Assembly: GCF_030272615.1 (NCBI RefSeq)
Contig: NC_081414.1
Coordinates: 521,920,185 to 521,984,184 of the forward strand
Direction: 5' to 3'
Source of the DNA: Cryptomeria japonica
Lineage: Eukaryota > Streptophyta > Pinopsida > Cupressales > Cupressaceae
DNA length: 64,000 nt
Part shown: positions 46,907 to 58,201 of the stretch, piece after piece
Position numbering within the stretch: the stretch's first letter is position 1
Layout of the letters: each line of letters starts with the position of its first letter
Program-made: the position numbers and the translations under genes
Notes under the pieces: model-generated
What the model was told of the DNA's origin: nothing
The model's input: the letters and a program-made list of their open reading frames with translations, nothing else
Databases searched by the model: none

Positions 46907-47870
46907 TGTAGACACCTAAAATTAATATTTAATTAATTTAAGCCTATCAACATAATTAATTGACTTTAATTGTGTTATCCTTATTCCTCTCAGAATCAAT
47001 TAAATCTAATTTAATTAATCCTGTCACTATTGTCCAATAATTAATTTATCAAATAAATTAATTACTCCCCTATTCTTCTAAAGTCCCCTCCAATAATCAT
47101 TTCATCTAAACCCACTCGGTTAATTAATTTTAATTAATTAACCTAGTCATGTGATTCCTACAAATTACTTTTTCCTAATCCCACTCAACCTAATTAATCC
47201 TTCTTGAATCTCTCATAATTATACTTATCATTATTATCCTATTTTTAATTCCCACTCATGTCACATCAACATTGATCCTCTCAAAGAAATTCAAATTTCT
47301 TTGAATCCCTCAATGCATCCTTATTTTGGAATTTTTAATTCCTCATATTTGAAATTCAAATTTCCCCCACCTTTTTCCAAAGGAATTTTATATTCCAGTT
47401 TATTTTCCCAAGGCACCCTTAACCCATGCCTTCTATCTAAAATCAATCTCAACCCTTCATGATCAAATCAATCTTGGCCCTCCATTGGCCTTCTCCAATC
47501 TATAAATTGGAGTCTATTCTCCTCACAAATCATCCACTTCTCATGCATTATCATGTTGCCTATTTCTTCTCTCATCCTCTTCTAAACCTCTCTCAAATCT
47601 ATCAAATTCATAATCCATCATTCAAATCCAATCCTATCAAATCCATCAATCTATCTTGTTGAGCACAAAGGAGATCAGTCTGCATCCAAATCAATCAAAG
47701 GAGAACATTAAGTGGAGCATCATCAAAGGGCGCCTTCACTTCATCAAACTCAATCTGAAGGAGAAGGTAAAATAGGAAGGTAAAAATGATCTCTTGATGT
47801 TTTATGGTTTTCTTGCTCATTTCATTATCATTTTGATCATTTGACCTTCTAATCCATTTTCCCATCTTTA
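46907..47870 (+). mobile_element. solo LTR inserted in the LINE reverse transcriptase
   Basis: The unit starts TGTAGACACCTAAAA and is flanked by perfect copies of gattt at 46902-46906 and 47871-47875. The last base pair is TA where CA is usual, one change from canonical. A TATA-like tctataaattgg lies near 47502. No internal retroelement coding is left, so recombination between two LTRs probably removed it. Family cannot be fixed; a gypsy LTR is likeliest. Confidence 0.85.
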
Positions 47871-48900
47871 GATTTATTATGAGAAATGTGGAAGAAGGGA
47901 AACTCAAAGGCCTTAAACCTTCATCTTCCAACATAACCTGTACTCATGAACAGTTTGTTGATGATTCGATCATTATGGGAGAAGCTACCATTAGGGAAGA
48001 GAGAAACATGAAGAGTGTTATGGATTCCTATGAAGTTGCTTCTGGTCAAAAAATAAATTGGGATAAGAGTTCTTTGTTCTTCATCAATACCCTTGTGGAT
48101 AGACAAAGAAGGATGGAAAGAATCCTTGGATGCAAAATTGTTGAGTTTCTTTCAACCTATTTGGGTCTCCCTCTTTTCTTAAAGCCTCCAGAGAATTTCT
48201 AGATGAAGTTGGTTGATAGATTCAATTCCAAACTGGCTGGATGGAAAGGATCCCTCCTTAGCCAAGCGGGTAAAGTGACCTTGCTTAAAGCTACCCTTCA
48301 AAATTTGCCTATCTATGCCCTTAGTCTATTTAAAATCCCTAGAAATTTTGCGGAGGCAACTGAAAGAATTCAAAAAAAATTCTTATGGTTGGGAATGGAA
48401 GATAAAAATAGAATCCCCCTTATTGCATGGAATAATATTTGTACTCCTAAGGCTTTTGGGGGATTGGGATTAAGGAACATTATAACTATGAATAATGTCT
48501 TGTTAGCTAAACAAATTTGGAGAATGAAAGGGGAGGAAAGAGAATGGAATTTAATTTGGAAAAAGAAATACCTTTACATGCAACCATCTGAGGAAGAATT
48601 TATGGAAAATTATTTTTTTGTGGAAGGATCTGCAATTTGGAATGCAGTTCAAACGGCTAAAGCTTGGGCAGCAACTGGAAGAAAGTGGAGATTGGGGAAT
48701 GGGAGAATTATTAGATTCTAGGAGGACAGATGGCTTATGGATAAATCACTGGAGTAAATCCCAATCCTTAAGGAATGGAAAGATTGGTTCAAAAGTATGT
48801 ATGGAGTCTTTATTAGATAATACTAGAGAAATGGGAAGTGGATTGAGTTCAACCAGCTTTGTCTGGGATTAAAATTTCTAGAGATTTTTCTTTCTTCTAA
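47871..48900 (+). pseudogene. LINE reverse transcriptase, C-terminal part
   Basis: It resumes with EQFVDDSIIMGEA, where the catalytic pair of Asp is FVDD as in plant LINEs, then GQKINWDKSS, TYLGLPLF, and from 48203 LAGWKGSLLSQAGKVTLLKA, FGGLGLRNI and IWNAVQTAKAW. Stops at 48200-48202 and 48719-48721 and a frame change near 48850 break it. Confidence 0.93.
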
Positions 48901-50060
48901 AATTTTTATGAGACAATTTTGAGGATTGCTTGATTTGGAGGGAAACTTCGGATGGGAAATATTATGTGTCTTCAGTGGTGTCTATCCACAAAAAGTTCTC
49001 GAAGAGATCTCTTTGTGGGCTAAAGTGTGGATAAAGAAGTTGATGCCCAAAATTAACATCTTCTTTTGGATTTTTATCCAAAATAAGGTGCTAACTCTTG
49101 ATAATATCCATAAGCATGGATTTGTTTTTCCTAATAGGTGTTCTCTTTGTTGTAGGGAGGAGGAGTTTGCTTGTCATATCCTCTACCAGTGTATTTTCAG
49201 TCAGGAAATCTGAAATATTATTTTTAGTAGGTGGAAATTGAGCTGGGTTTTCCCAAACTCTTTTGAAGAGTTTTGGCAGCAATGGTATTGCCCTAGTTCC
49301 ACTTCTAAGAATGTTGAGCTTTGGAAACTTACTCTCCCTAATGTCATATGGAACATCTGGAAGGAGCGCAACAACAAGATTTTTAGGGATAAAAGTGCGA
49401 ACCCTGAAGTGATGGTGGATAAAATCTATAGAGGAATCTTTGAATGTTTAAATGGAACTAATAATGGTTTAGCTACTAAGGAAGACTTTAATGAAAGATG
49501 GAACCTCTACAATAACAGAATCAATAAGGATAAGGGTAGGGATGGTCTTGTCTGGTGCTTTCCTTCTCAGGGATGGATTAAGGCCAACTTTGATCGGGCT
49601 TCTAAGGGGAACCCGAGGAAAGTTGGTTATGGGGGAATTGTCAGGAATTTTGCTAGAAGTTGCTTTGTGGTTGTTGCTGGCCCTTTGGGTAACCAAACTA
49701 GTCATTATGCTAAAGCCTCAGCAGCTTTGAATACTTTGATTATAACTAAAAATCTTAATCATGATAATCTATGACTGGAGGGAGACTCACTTAACATTAT
49801 TAAATGCCCTAAGGGAGAAATTGAGCCTTCGTGGACTATAGAAAATATTATTTTTAAAGATAGAGAAATCATTTCTAGCTTTAAATTTGTTATCATTGAA
49901 CATGCCTTCAGAGAAAAAAAATGTTGTAGCAAATGGTCTAGCAAACCTTGGTGTAATTTCTGAAGTACAAAGTATATGGAATGGGGAAGTTAATATTGAT
50001 TTTAATATTAAGGAACTCATCGAAAAGGACAGATTTATGGGGAAAGATGGATCACATGAT
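48901..50060 (+). pseudogene. LINE zinc-finger and RNase H domains
   Basis: The zinc-binding region reads CSLCCREEEFACHILYQC (about 49138-49191), a CCHC finger. From 49238 the linker leads to RNase H: GWIKANFDRASKGNPRKVGYGGI keeps the first catalytic Asp (NFD), while the second acidic position, normally in a NEAEA motif, reads YAKASAA and is lost. Translation continues with ANGLANLGVISEVQ near 49930 and ends before 50066. Confidence 0.85.
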
Positions 50061-50065
50061 TAATC

Positions 50066-51840
50066 ATGAAAGTTTTAATGAGTAATCTTCAAATTTTTAG
50101 AAAGGTGATGATGACACGTCAAAAGGGCAGAGTCCTAATCAAGAATATTAATTTTCCACACACTTTGTGGGAATGCATTTTCAAAAAATCGAGTGTCATT
50201 TGGAAGAAAGCTCTGAAGTTGCAGAAGAAGAGAAATTGTAAAACAAAATCTAAAATGGGAGGCGATCTAAGAAGAGAGGAACCTAATAATATTTCCAGAT
50301 GGCAGGAGATGCCTAAGGTTTGGAAAAAGCTAGAGAAAGGATTCATGATGAATTTCATGGAAAAGTTGGTCGACTATGATAAAGGCAGAGTTAACCTAGT
50401 GGTCACCAAAGTTACTGAAAATTGGATTAATGGCTCCTTCAAAATTCATGGTGTTAGGTTTAAGCTGGATGCGGACCTCTTTGCGATAGTCATAGGTATG
50501 CCCCATTCTGGTCTTAACTTCTTTAGAGACCTGAAAGTGTCTAATAATGTTGTTAAGCTTTTTTCATGTAAAGAGAAGGAGAGAGTGAAACTATGAAAAG
50601 CCATGGGGGGTATTATGATGCTTCCAATATTAAGAAAATTTGGGGTTGTGGGCTTAATGTAATTATGGAATATATTACTGTGGAGGGTCATTTTACCAGG
50701 GTCCACACATACCATTTTGTGCTTTTAAATAATTTTAGACATGAGAAGAGGATTTCTCTGTCCTATTACCTCTTTAGGTCTTTGTTGTAGTCTTTGAATA
50801 AGCATAGCAAGAACCCTTCTTTGCTTGTGCTTCATTGTGGCCTTATTTTGCTCATTTATGAGCATTGCAAGATTATGGCTATCCAGGAAAATAAGAGATT
50901 GTCGGTGTCACCAAGGAAAGGAAAGAGGAAGATGGAGGAAGGTGGGCCTAGCAAGGATGAGTTGACACATAGAAAAAAGGGCAAAAAAGCCATTGTGGAG
51001 AAAATTCAAGAGGACAAGGGCAATCAAAAGGATACGAAGATTGATTCAAAGGACATTGGAAATGATGGAAGCAAGATGGAGACGGATGAGTCGAAAGGAG
51101 AGGAAAGCTAGAAAGAAGAGGAAGTGGGGGAAGAGGAAGGAGGAGCTGAGGATGTTTCTGATCAGAATAGTCCTACCCACAGTGTGAGTATAGGTAATGT
51201 TAACAGCTAGCCAATGGAGGAGTGGGACAATAAGATTAATGAGGAAAGGGAAATGGAAATTGAGCAGGAGAAGGACAAGGAGAATTCGAGCAGGGATCAA
51301 GATAAAGCTAGAGAGGGGATGATTCTGGATAAACTCAAAAAGCAATTTGAGGCTCAAATGGGTTTTGATAGGTGAGTTTATGAAGGAATCAAGAATCTGG
51401 AAAAAATTGGTAAGTAGTAGGAAGAGAAAGGAAAGAAATCTGAAATGAACCAGGAGCAGTGGAAAAAGGGTATGGAGGAAAAAGTGGATAAGCTGGAAGC
51501 TCAGATTAGTAAACTGGAGTAAGGAAAAATAGCTATGAAAAACTTTTTGGATATGATTTTGGATATCCTTACTTCTGTGAATAAGAATTTAGAGGAAATT
51601 ACCAAGTTCCTTGATGGTTCCAGCACCTCTAAACCTGTTGTGGACCTAGATATTGATGAGGATGCTATTGAGGCAGGAATAGTGGAAAGTGCTCCTGGTG
51701 GTGCGGCAAAAAGAACAAGGGCGAGCATGAAAAAAGCTATTGTGGCATCTTCCAAGGATATCCCTAAGCTTAGGGATAATATTAAAGATTTGCAAGGGAT
51801 TAGCGAAAATTTGGCTAATGACCTAAAAAACATTAAGTAA
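50066..51840 (+). pseudogene. extra LINE reading frame (unknown function), downstream of RNase H
   Basis: About 590 codons with one frame change near 50590 and several stops. The first 250 residues form a compact domain: RWQEMPKVWKKLEKGFMM, WINGSFKIHGVRFKLDADL, GMPHSGLNFFRDLKVS, GYYDASNIKKIWG and TYHFVLLNNFRHEKRISL. It resembles 'putative plant transposon protein' domains by pattern, which is a guess. The remaining part is Lys-, Glu- and Asp-rich with probable coiled coils (EQWKKGMEEKVDKLEAQISKL, LRDNIKDLQGISENLAND). It lies on the same strand, about 100 bases after RNase H, and ends 190 bases before the A-rich LINE end, so it is likely part of the LINE. Confidence 0.7.
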
Positions 51841-52040
51841 TTTGTCTTTTGTCTTTTTTCTATTTTGGTTGGATGTTGTTGATTTTGTTGGGCTTTTATG
51901 CTGATTTTTGTCCAAAACTATGTTGGTTTATTGACAATATGTCTTTGCATGTTTCTTAATGCTATTATCTTTTACGAATCTTTTATAAAGGGTTTTGGGA
52001 TCCCTTCAAGGCCTGTTTTTCCCATAATCAAAAAAATTTC

Positions 52041-53110
52041 ATATTCAAATACCTCATTCAATCTATCATGTCTTTAAATAACATTGATGGCTACTATGTT
52101 GCTCATCATTATGCGTCAATGGTAGCTCACTTACTGGGGGCTCATTATCATTCATGATGGTACAATTTCACGTGCAATAATACTTTTGGAAGCAACATTA
52201 TAGTCTATTTATATCTCATCTCTTCTCCCTATATATGGGGGCAAGAGTCATTTCAAACATCTCTCCTTAAGATATAAATTTCCCCTTTGTGAAGTACTAT
52301 CTTCTATAAGGATTTCTTATTGATTGAAGAAGTGTATTCATATATGAATTCCTTCTCTTGGAACAAGCATCCCTAATGGGGATCTTAAGTACATATCCTT
52401 AATTGGGACCTCCTCCTTGGTGTTGGAAGTCTTTGATCATTCATCAATTTCTTTTCTTCATTGAGTAGTATCTTTTATAATAAACCCTTCTATTTTGTGA
52501 TCATTCATGTCCCTGATGAGGATCTCTTGCCTTCTTTAGAAGAGTGTTGCTATAAATAATCTCTCTTTGATTCTAATTTCAATCCTCCATTCTTTTCCAA
52601 TTTCCTTTATGGAGTTGCATTTTTGGATTATATTTCTTGCATTTCTTTCCATTTAAATATTTCATCTTATGTTAGAGAGATCTCAAATCCTCACACTCTT
52701 TGTTGTGTTGGACTTGAGGTTTAGTCCTCTTTCTTACCAAATGATTCTCCATTAGTTTTTTTTCTTGTATCAAATCTTCTTGTGAGCATTTCTCATCAAT
52801 CTTCTTTCACAATTCGATGTGGTAAACATGATACCCTATTTCAACTCACTAAAATTAGCAAGCTAGAACAGGGGGGCATATAGCTACCCTCAAGTTTTCA
52901 TCATCTTCCTTAGTAAGCATTTAGGTAGTTTTTGTGATTTTATCTAACATGTGGTTTTGTAGGGTGTGGTTCCTAACTGTGTACTACAAATACCGCTAGG
53001 GGCTTCGTCTGACAACTTGTGGATATATCCTTTTTCATGAATGTTTACTTTTCTATACTTTAGCTTGCATATACACGTAGTGTCATATGACCGCTAAAGT
53101 GGGGGCTAAA
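52041..53110 (+). other. gypsy 3' internal region, non-coding
   Basis: No coding is seen. It ends in a polypurine tract, aagtgggggctaaa at 53097-53110, directly before an LTR start. It may be the right-hand remainder of the gypsy element seen at 44861-46300. Confidence 0.45.
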
Positions 53111-54480
53111 TGTAGTTTCGTAAATTGTACACCCTTCCTAGGGTGGTACAATTCCACACTTAGTTTAGCACCCACCTTAGTGTGTTTGCATCTTGCATTG
53201 TAATTTCTCTTTAAGTATTTAATTAATTAATTTAATTAAATCTAAAGTCATATTTCATCACTCCCCACATCATAAAATCGGGCCCTTTACCCTAAGTGTG
53301 CCCCTTTTTATTTTATTTCTCCAATAAATCATTTAATCATAAACCCTAATTATGTCCTATTTCTACCTTTAAGGCCTGAATTTGCATATCAAAACATCTT
53401 GAAATTAGTTGTAACTTTGGGATTCACTCTAATATCATCATATCTAATGGTCCTGAAAATTTGGTGAAAAGTTGGTCAGACCGTGTGCAAAGTGCACATG
53501 GTCCTCGAATTTTGTCCCAAAATTTTGGGAGCATAATTCATCATCAATTAGGAGCCTAGTCGATCTGAGCTCGACGAGTTTTGACAACTCATGACTCGGT
53601 CTCGGCGAGTTTTGCTCATAACTCGCCTGACAATGGGAGATCACCGACTGATGATTGGCTTGTACCCCTCCCTTAGGGGTTGGGTATGGTTTCATGTTAT
53701 TTTCATGTCTTTGCATGAGCTTAATTACATCAATTGAAATATTTACATTCATGGTTTAGATCACCTTGCATCATTGATCTAGAGCATTTACTTTGTCAAT
53801 TATAGGCAATTAAGGTTTCTCTAGATTGTTTTCTTTCATTTTAGGGTCTTACACACACACAAGATTCCTACACACACTATTTTACTATACAAATCGACTA
53901 TTTTTGGAGGTGGAAATCACCAACATAGGGGTTTGACTAAGGCAAAACCCCATATAGCCACCCAAAATCCTATTTTTAGTTGCAAGCATAGGTACAAGAT
54001 CCAATCATCACTACAATTTTTTAGGTCCAACAAAGAACACAGACACGGTTATGAAGATTAAATTTGAGTAGAAATCACCAGGACAGGGGTGTGGTACCCT
54101 AGTCCTACAACTTGGTCCTTCCTTAGTGCCCTGGTCCTCTCTAGATGCCTTGGTCCTATGACTTGGTCCTCCCTGAGTGCCCTAGTCCTCTCTAGGCACC
54201 CTGGTCCTTTCTAGGTGCCCTTGTCTTTTACCTTAGTCCACCCAGTTTCAGGTGAAATTTGGCAAGGTGGAAGCTTGAAACATCAAATTTGCAGGTTTTC
54301 AATTATAGGTTTCTTTAACTCATGTTTCAACACCAGGTACACATTCAAATTCCTCCCCCTTCTCTGCTTTCAGTATCTTAGTTTCAAATCTGCAAGTTTC
54401 TGTAATTTCAGATCATATATGCTTCATTGTTCATCTCCTAGTTTAGTTGATCATTCATTCACAACTTATCTTAATATACA
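53111..54480 (+). repeat. Ty3/gypsy-type LTR, right end uncertain
   Basis: The LTR starts TGTAGTTTCG after the polypurine tract. Its right end is not clear; a candidate is the CA at 54481-54482. A pair cgacgagttttgacaactca / cggcgagttttgctcataact near 53571-53625 forms an imperfect internal repeat. No partner LTR was seen in the window. Confidence 0.5.
54099..54225. repeat. 51-base tandem repeat, two and a half copies
   Basis: Copies start at 54099 and 54150, with a partial one at 54201. The unit is built of the word ctggtcct or close variants (seven or more in all) with tctctaggtgcc. Confidence 0.85.
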
Positions 54481-54529
54481 ACAAGAGGAATAGAAATCCT
54501 AAGAGATAATCCTTGGCTCTCTCTCTCCA

Positions 54530-54978
54530 GAGGTAGCCAAAGTGATCTATCTCCCTAGGCTCTTTTGTAATGCCAATGTGTTGTCTAAAATGGGATTAGG
54601 TCCTAGTCACCCAGTCTCTCTTTCTCCCCTACACAAGTTGTTTCCAAAATTTTGGTAAACCTTATTTCCTAGCTTTTAGTTGTCCTCTCCTAGTAAAGAA
54701 AAATATGTATAATTAAAGAGATTAGTTATTGTCCTAAGGTAGATGACATTCCTCAATAAAATTATGGAGCAATAGCTCAAATGACTATGTAAAACTAAAA
54801 AAAAATTATCTATTTTCAATTCAGTTGATACTTGGGGAGGACTTTATGTCAACCATCATAATTTTTGAAACAGACTTGGGATTAGTTTTAACATTTAGTG
54901 TGGCTTGGCTAAACTCATTGCTCTTTGATAGTTTTGAGGATGAGGTGGATGGACAACTTGCTTAAATTTTATTAAGAT
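54530..54978. other. spacer, nothing recognised
   Basis: AT-rich, closed in all frames, no terminal repeats seen. Confidence 0.45.
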
Positions 54979-55276
54979 AATATAGAAGGTATATTTATAA
55001 TTCTTCTAGATTCAATTGTGTATATTTTTACATTGCCAACATTTCAGATCAAACACCAATAATCCATCATCAGGGCAAAAAGGGCAAGTAAGAGAGAAAG
55101 ATATCTCACTGTGATTCTTCTCTCTTTCTCTCTTACTTGCTCTTTTTTCCTTGATGTTGGATCGTGGTGTTTGATCTGAAACATCGACATTGTAAAAATC
55201 TACATAGTCGAAACTAGAAGAATTACAAACATATCAATATGGACTGTGGAAACTTCATGAATTCAATATAGAAGGT
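54979..55276. mobile_element. foldback (long inverted-repeat) element with flanking direct repeat
   Basis: Two arms of about 120 bases face each other around a short centre near 55110-55118. Matching words are catttcagatcaaacacca against tggtgtttgatctgaaac, and gcaagtaagagagaaag against ctttctctcttacttgc. The 12-base word aatatagaaggt occurs at 54979-54990 and 55265-55276, just outside. Long terminal inverted repeats with a 9-12 base target duplication fit a Mutator-like non-autonomous element, though the ends of the arms do not coincide exactly with the direct repeats. Confidence 0.75.
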
Positions 55277-55623
55277 TGTTATTTTCAAGGTATTTTGCAT
55301 CTTTAGCCTCAAGTAACATGTTGAAAAAATGTAGCTAACAATGGCATTTTGTAAAGAGCCCCTAGAATGTATAGACTGTGTGTAAGATATGATAACAAGA
55401 AATTTTGGTATATAGAAGAATAAATGTAGGCTAGTAAAATGTAATGATCAACATCATATATATTTTTGTTTTTCTTTTAAATATTATAAAAACAATCCTC
55501 ATGATAACCATTTACTTCTAAAAAAATCAAAATTCAAAATTCTAGAATAATTTCAAATTGGTATCTCTCCCATATATAAATCTATTGAAGATATTTATAT
55601 TAATTACGTCGAGAGTTGTAATA
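55277..55623. other. spacer, nothing recognised
   Basis: AT-rich, no open frame of note. Confidence 0.45.
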
Positions 55624-56551
55624 TGTTGGCAATTGACACTCATATGGGATCATGGTGTTGTCATTGATGGCAACACACATCATTTTGGGTTGGATACTTA
55701 TTCGGTACTCACTAGTATTCTAGGATTGACATCCAACATTTAAGGAAACTAGCATTGTGAAAAGCAAGGGAAAATGGCAAACTAGGAACTGGTATTTGGA
55801 GGCCGACATAGGAGATTGATCCAGAAAAGGTTAAAGTGGCAATGGTCATAAAGATTAATGTTTATATTCTATTTTTGGCCGACATGTATTTATCTTTTGT
55901 AATATGATTGTAAGTCGGAATAAGGCATTCATGTTAATGTATGTAAGGCTATATAAGTCAGTTCGGTTAGGTCATTTTGGCATATAGATGCAATAGGATT
56001 TATGCAATTGTGTGAGCAAAATCTTGATCGACATAATGTGAATGTAATGATCTATAGTCCTTCTTGGTTATTTGTGAAGAGGATTGGAAAGAAAATTAGG
56101 TTACCAATAAGGAAGGAGACAATGTTAACTAGTACAGTCAGTGCTTAAATCGAAACTCATCCAGCATATCAAGTGTACACTCAGAGTTCAGAATTTTGTT
56201 TGTAATTCAATATTTTATATCTGTAGTTAGTGAGGCTCCTTTGTGATGAGCAGTGCGCTCTAGGAAATGTGCCTTCATGCATATGCAAGCCCCCTTTTTA
56301 TGTAATATTTATTCAACTGAATAGTGCATAGATAGTGGGTCACAAATCCCACCACGGTTTTTCCACTTTGAGGTTTTCCACGTATAAATTTGTGGTGTTA
56401 TGAATGTTGATCTTTGTGGTTTCTTTGTTCTTCATTATATCTTGTTTATATGCTTACCGATTGTAATGGAAAAGCGTCTAAAGAAATTAAATTCTTAATT
56501 ACCAGTAGAACACTAATTCACCCCCCCTCTCAGTTTTCTTGGATTCCAACA
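55624..56551 (+). repeat. 5' LTR of element F
   Basis: A 928-base LTR beginning TGTTGGCAATTG and ending TTCCAACA. Near the end it carries ttcaccccccctctcag, as in element C. The following primer site supports the boundary. Confidence 0.85.
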
Positions 56552-56553
56552 AT

Positions 56554-56565
56554 TGGTATTAGAGC
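56554..56565 (+). promoter_or_regulatory. primer binding site of element F
   Basis: TGGTATTAGAGC, one change from the initiator methionine tRNA primer site seen in B and E, two bases inside the LTR. Confidence 0.85.
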
Positions 56566-56604
56566 CTGGTGCCTCAGAATAAGTCTAACAGCTTAAAGAA
56601 AATC

Positions 56605-57574
56605 ATGAATATGGAATCCATGGAGATGAGTTTGAGGAAAGAACTTAAAGTAGAACTTGAAGACTTTGATGCCAAAAGATTGAAGAACGTGAAGCTGCAA
56701 GAAGAGATGAATTCTACTAAATATGAGTTGAGATCTACAAAATAATTCATCCTTACTATGCAAGAGAGGTTATCATCTGCACATGCCAAAAGCAAAGAAC
56801 TCTGTGATCAATTACAAAATTAGGATGATAAAGAGAAGAATGATTTAAAGGAACTATGTTAGAAGCTGAGTCAGTAAAATGGTGTCATGAAGAATGAAAT
56901 GCAAGCCCTAACCATGAGGATGTCCAAGGAGATTGAATTCTGGAAGAAGAATGAAGAAAATATTGCCAAATCTTTGAAAGACAGATCTAAAGAATGCATT
57001 AGGTTGGCACATGAGAATGATATATTGAGAACTGAATTAGTACAATCTCAAAACAATGAGCAAGAGTTGGAAAGAATGATGACAGTCCTAAGAAGTGGTC
57101 TGGATGTTGCAAATGAGTACAAAGACAAGTTTAAAGCCATTTCTACAAAGCTTGATGAGTTATTGAAGAATCAAAGGGAAACTAGAGACACTAGAGGTCT
57201 TGGATTTGAGCATGGAGAAAGCTATGGTACTGCAAATTAGGATGATGCGTCTGATTAGAAGAACCAGAATCAAAGGTCACTGGTAAGACAACCCAATTCA
57301 CATAAATTTAATGGTAGATGCTTTGTTTGTAATAAGTTTGGTCATATGGCAAGTCAATGTAGAAATAGAGTCAATTAAAATAATAATTCAAGTACCAGTA
57401 AGTGTTTCAATTTCAAAAAGTATGCTCATAGGATAATAGATTGTAGAATAAATTTAAAATGTCATGCATGTGGAAAGTTTGGACATATGGCTAATCAATG
57501 TAGGTCAAGAAATGATGAAGGATACAACAAGACAATTCAAAAGAACAATGTCACCTATTATGTAGGCAGCAGAG
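56605..57574 (+). pseudogene. coiled-coil gag of element F with three zinc knuckles
   Basis: From the ATG at 56605, only 40 bases past the primer site, one frame runs to the junction at 57574 with about seven stops, nearly all TAG. Residues 1-190 are heptad-rich and charged (KELKVELEDFDAKRLKNVKLQEE, and later ENDILRTELVQSQNNEQELERM). Three knuckles follow: CFVCNKFGHMASQC, a damaged CFNFKKYAHRIIDC and CHACGKFGHMANQC. The usual N-terminal capsid domain of copia gag, seen in E at 42653-43129, is missing. Either the element has an internal deletion or it is a non-autonomous family. Confidence 0.8.
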
Positions 57575-58201
57575 TGTTGCAATTGTGTTATCATTGATGT
57601 CAACCGGTATAGCATGGCAACCAATATGGGAGATTGAAGTGTATTGTTGTTATTAATGTCAACTAGAAATGGTGTCATTGATGTCAACTAATATAGCAGG
57701 TTACCAGTATAGCTTGTCACCGGTAAGGAAGAGAATGTCAACCATCATTGTAGTCATTAGAGTCATTGGTACACAAGTTAGTGTTGGCTTGTGTTGAAGA
57801 CAAGTAGTGGAGACTGGTATGGTATGACAACCAGTAAGTGATATGTTGGCAAGTGCATTGCTGCCAACTAACAAGCATGTAACTAGATGCAGGTTAAGCT
57901 AATGAAGAAGGACATACAACTGGTATGCAGTTGGATGTCAATCTGCAGGACTCCCACCGAATAGAGATAATATTACAGGATGAAGAGAAGACATAACACA
58001 ATGTAATGATAAATGGTTCACACTAGTCATTAGTAAGCAAATGACAAGAATCCACTCCCACCGGTAAGTGGAGCTTATCCCCGAATATGCATAGAATGCA
58101 TCATAACCTTGTAGGATAAGATAGAGAAGTATATGGTAGTTAGTTGAAGGCTCACACCAGATCTACCAATGAAATACAAAGATGCCTTAGGTACATGAAA
58201 T
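57575..58201 (+). repeat. E-type LTR fragment
   Basis: It starts TGTTGCAATTG and shares the following tcattgatgtcaaccggtat with the E LTR start. It is cut at 58202 by a second, closer relative. Confidence 0.55.

Larger units (their letters stand above)
46330..52030 (+). mobile_element. L1-type LINE, 5'-truncated, with an extra 3' reading frame
   Basis: The parts in order are reverse transcriptase (split by a solo LTR), zinc-finger domain, RNase H, a further reading frame with unknown product, and a 3' untranslated end closing with ataatcaaaaaaattt at 52024-52039. Endonuclease and ORF1 are missing. The flanks resemble gypsy DNA on both sides, but no target duplication was found with confidence. 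Confidence 0.8.
55624..57574 (+). mobile_element. Ty1/copia element F, 3'-truncated
   Basis: It consists of an LTR, primer site and a gag-like frame, then is cut by E-type LTR sequence at 57575. Protease and pol are not present in the window. Confidence 0.8.
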
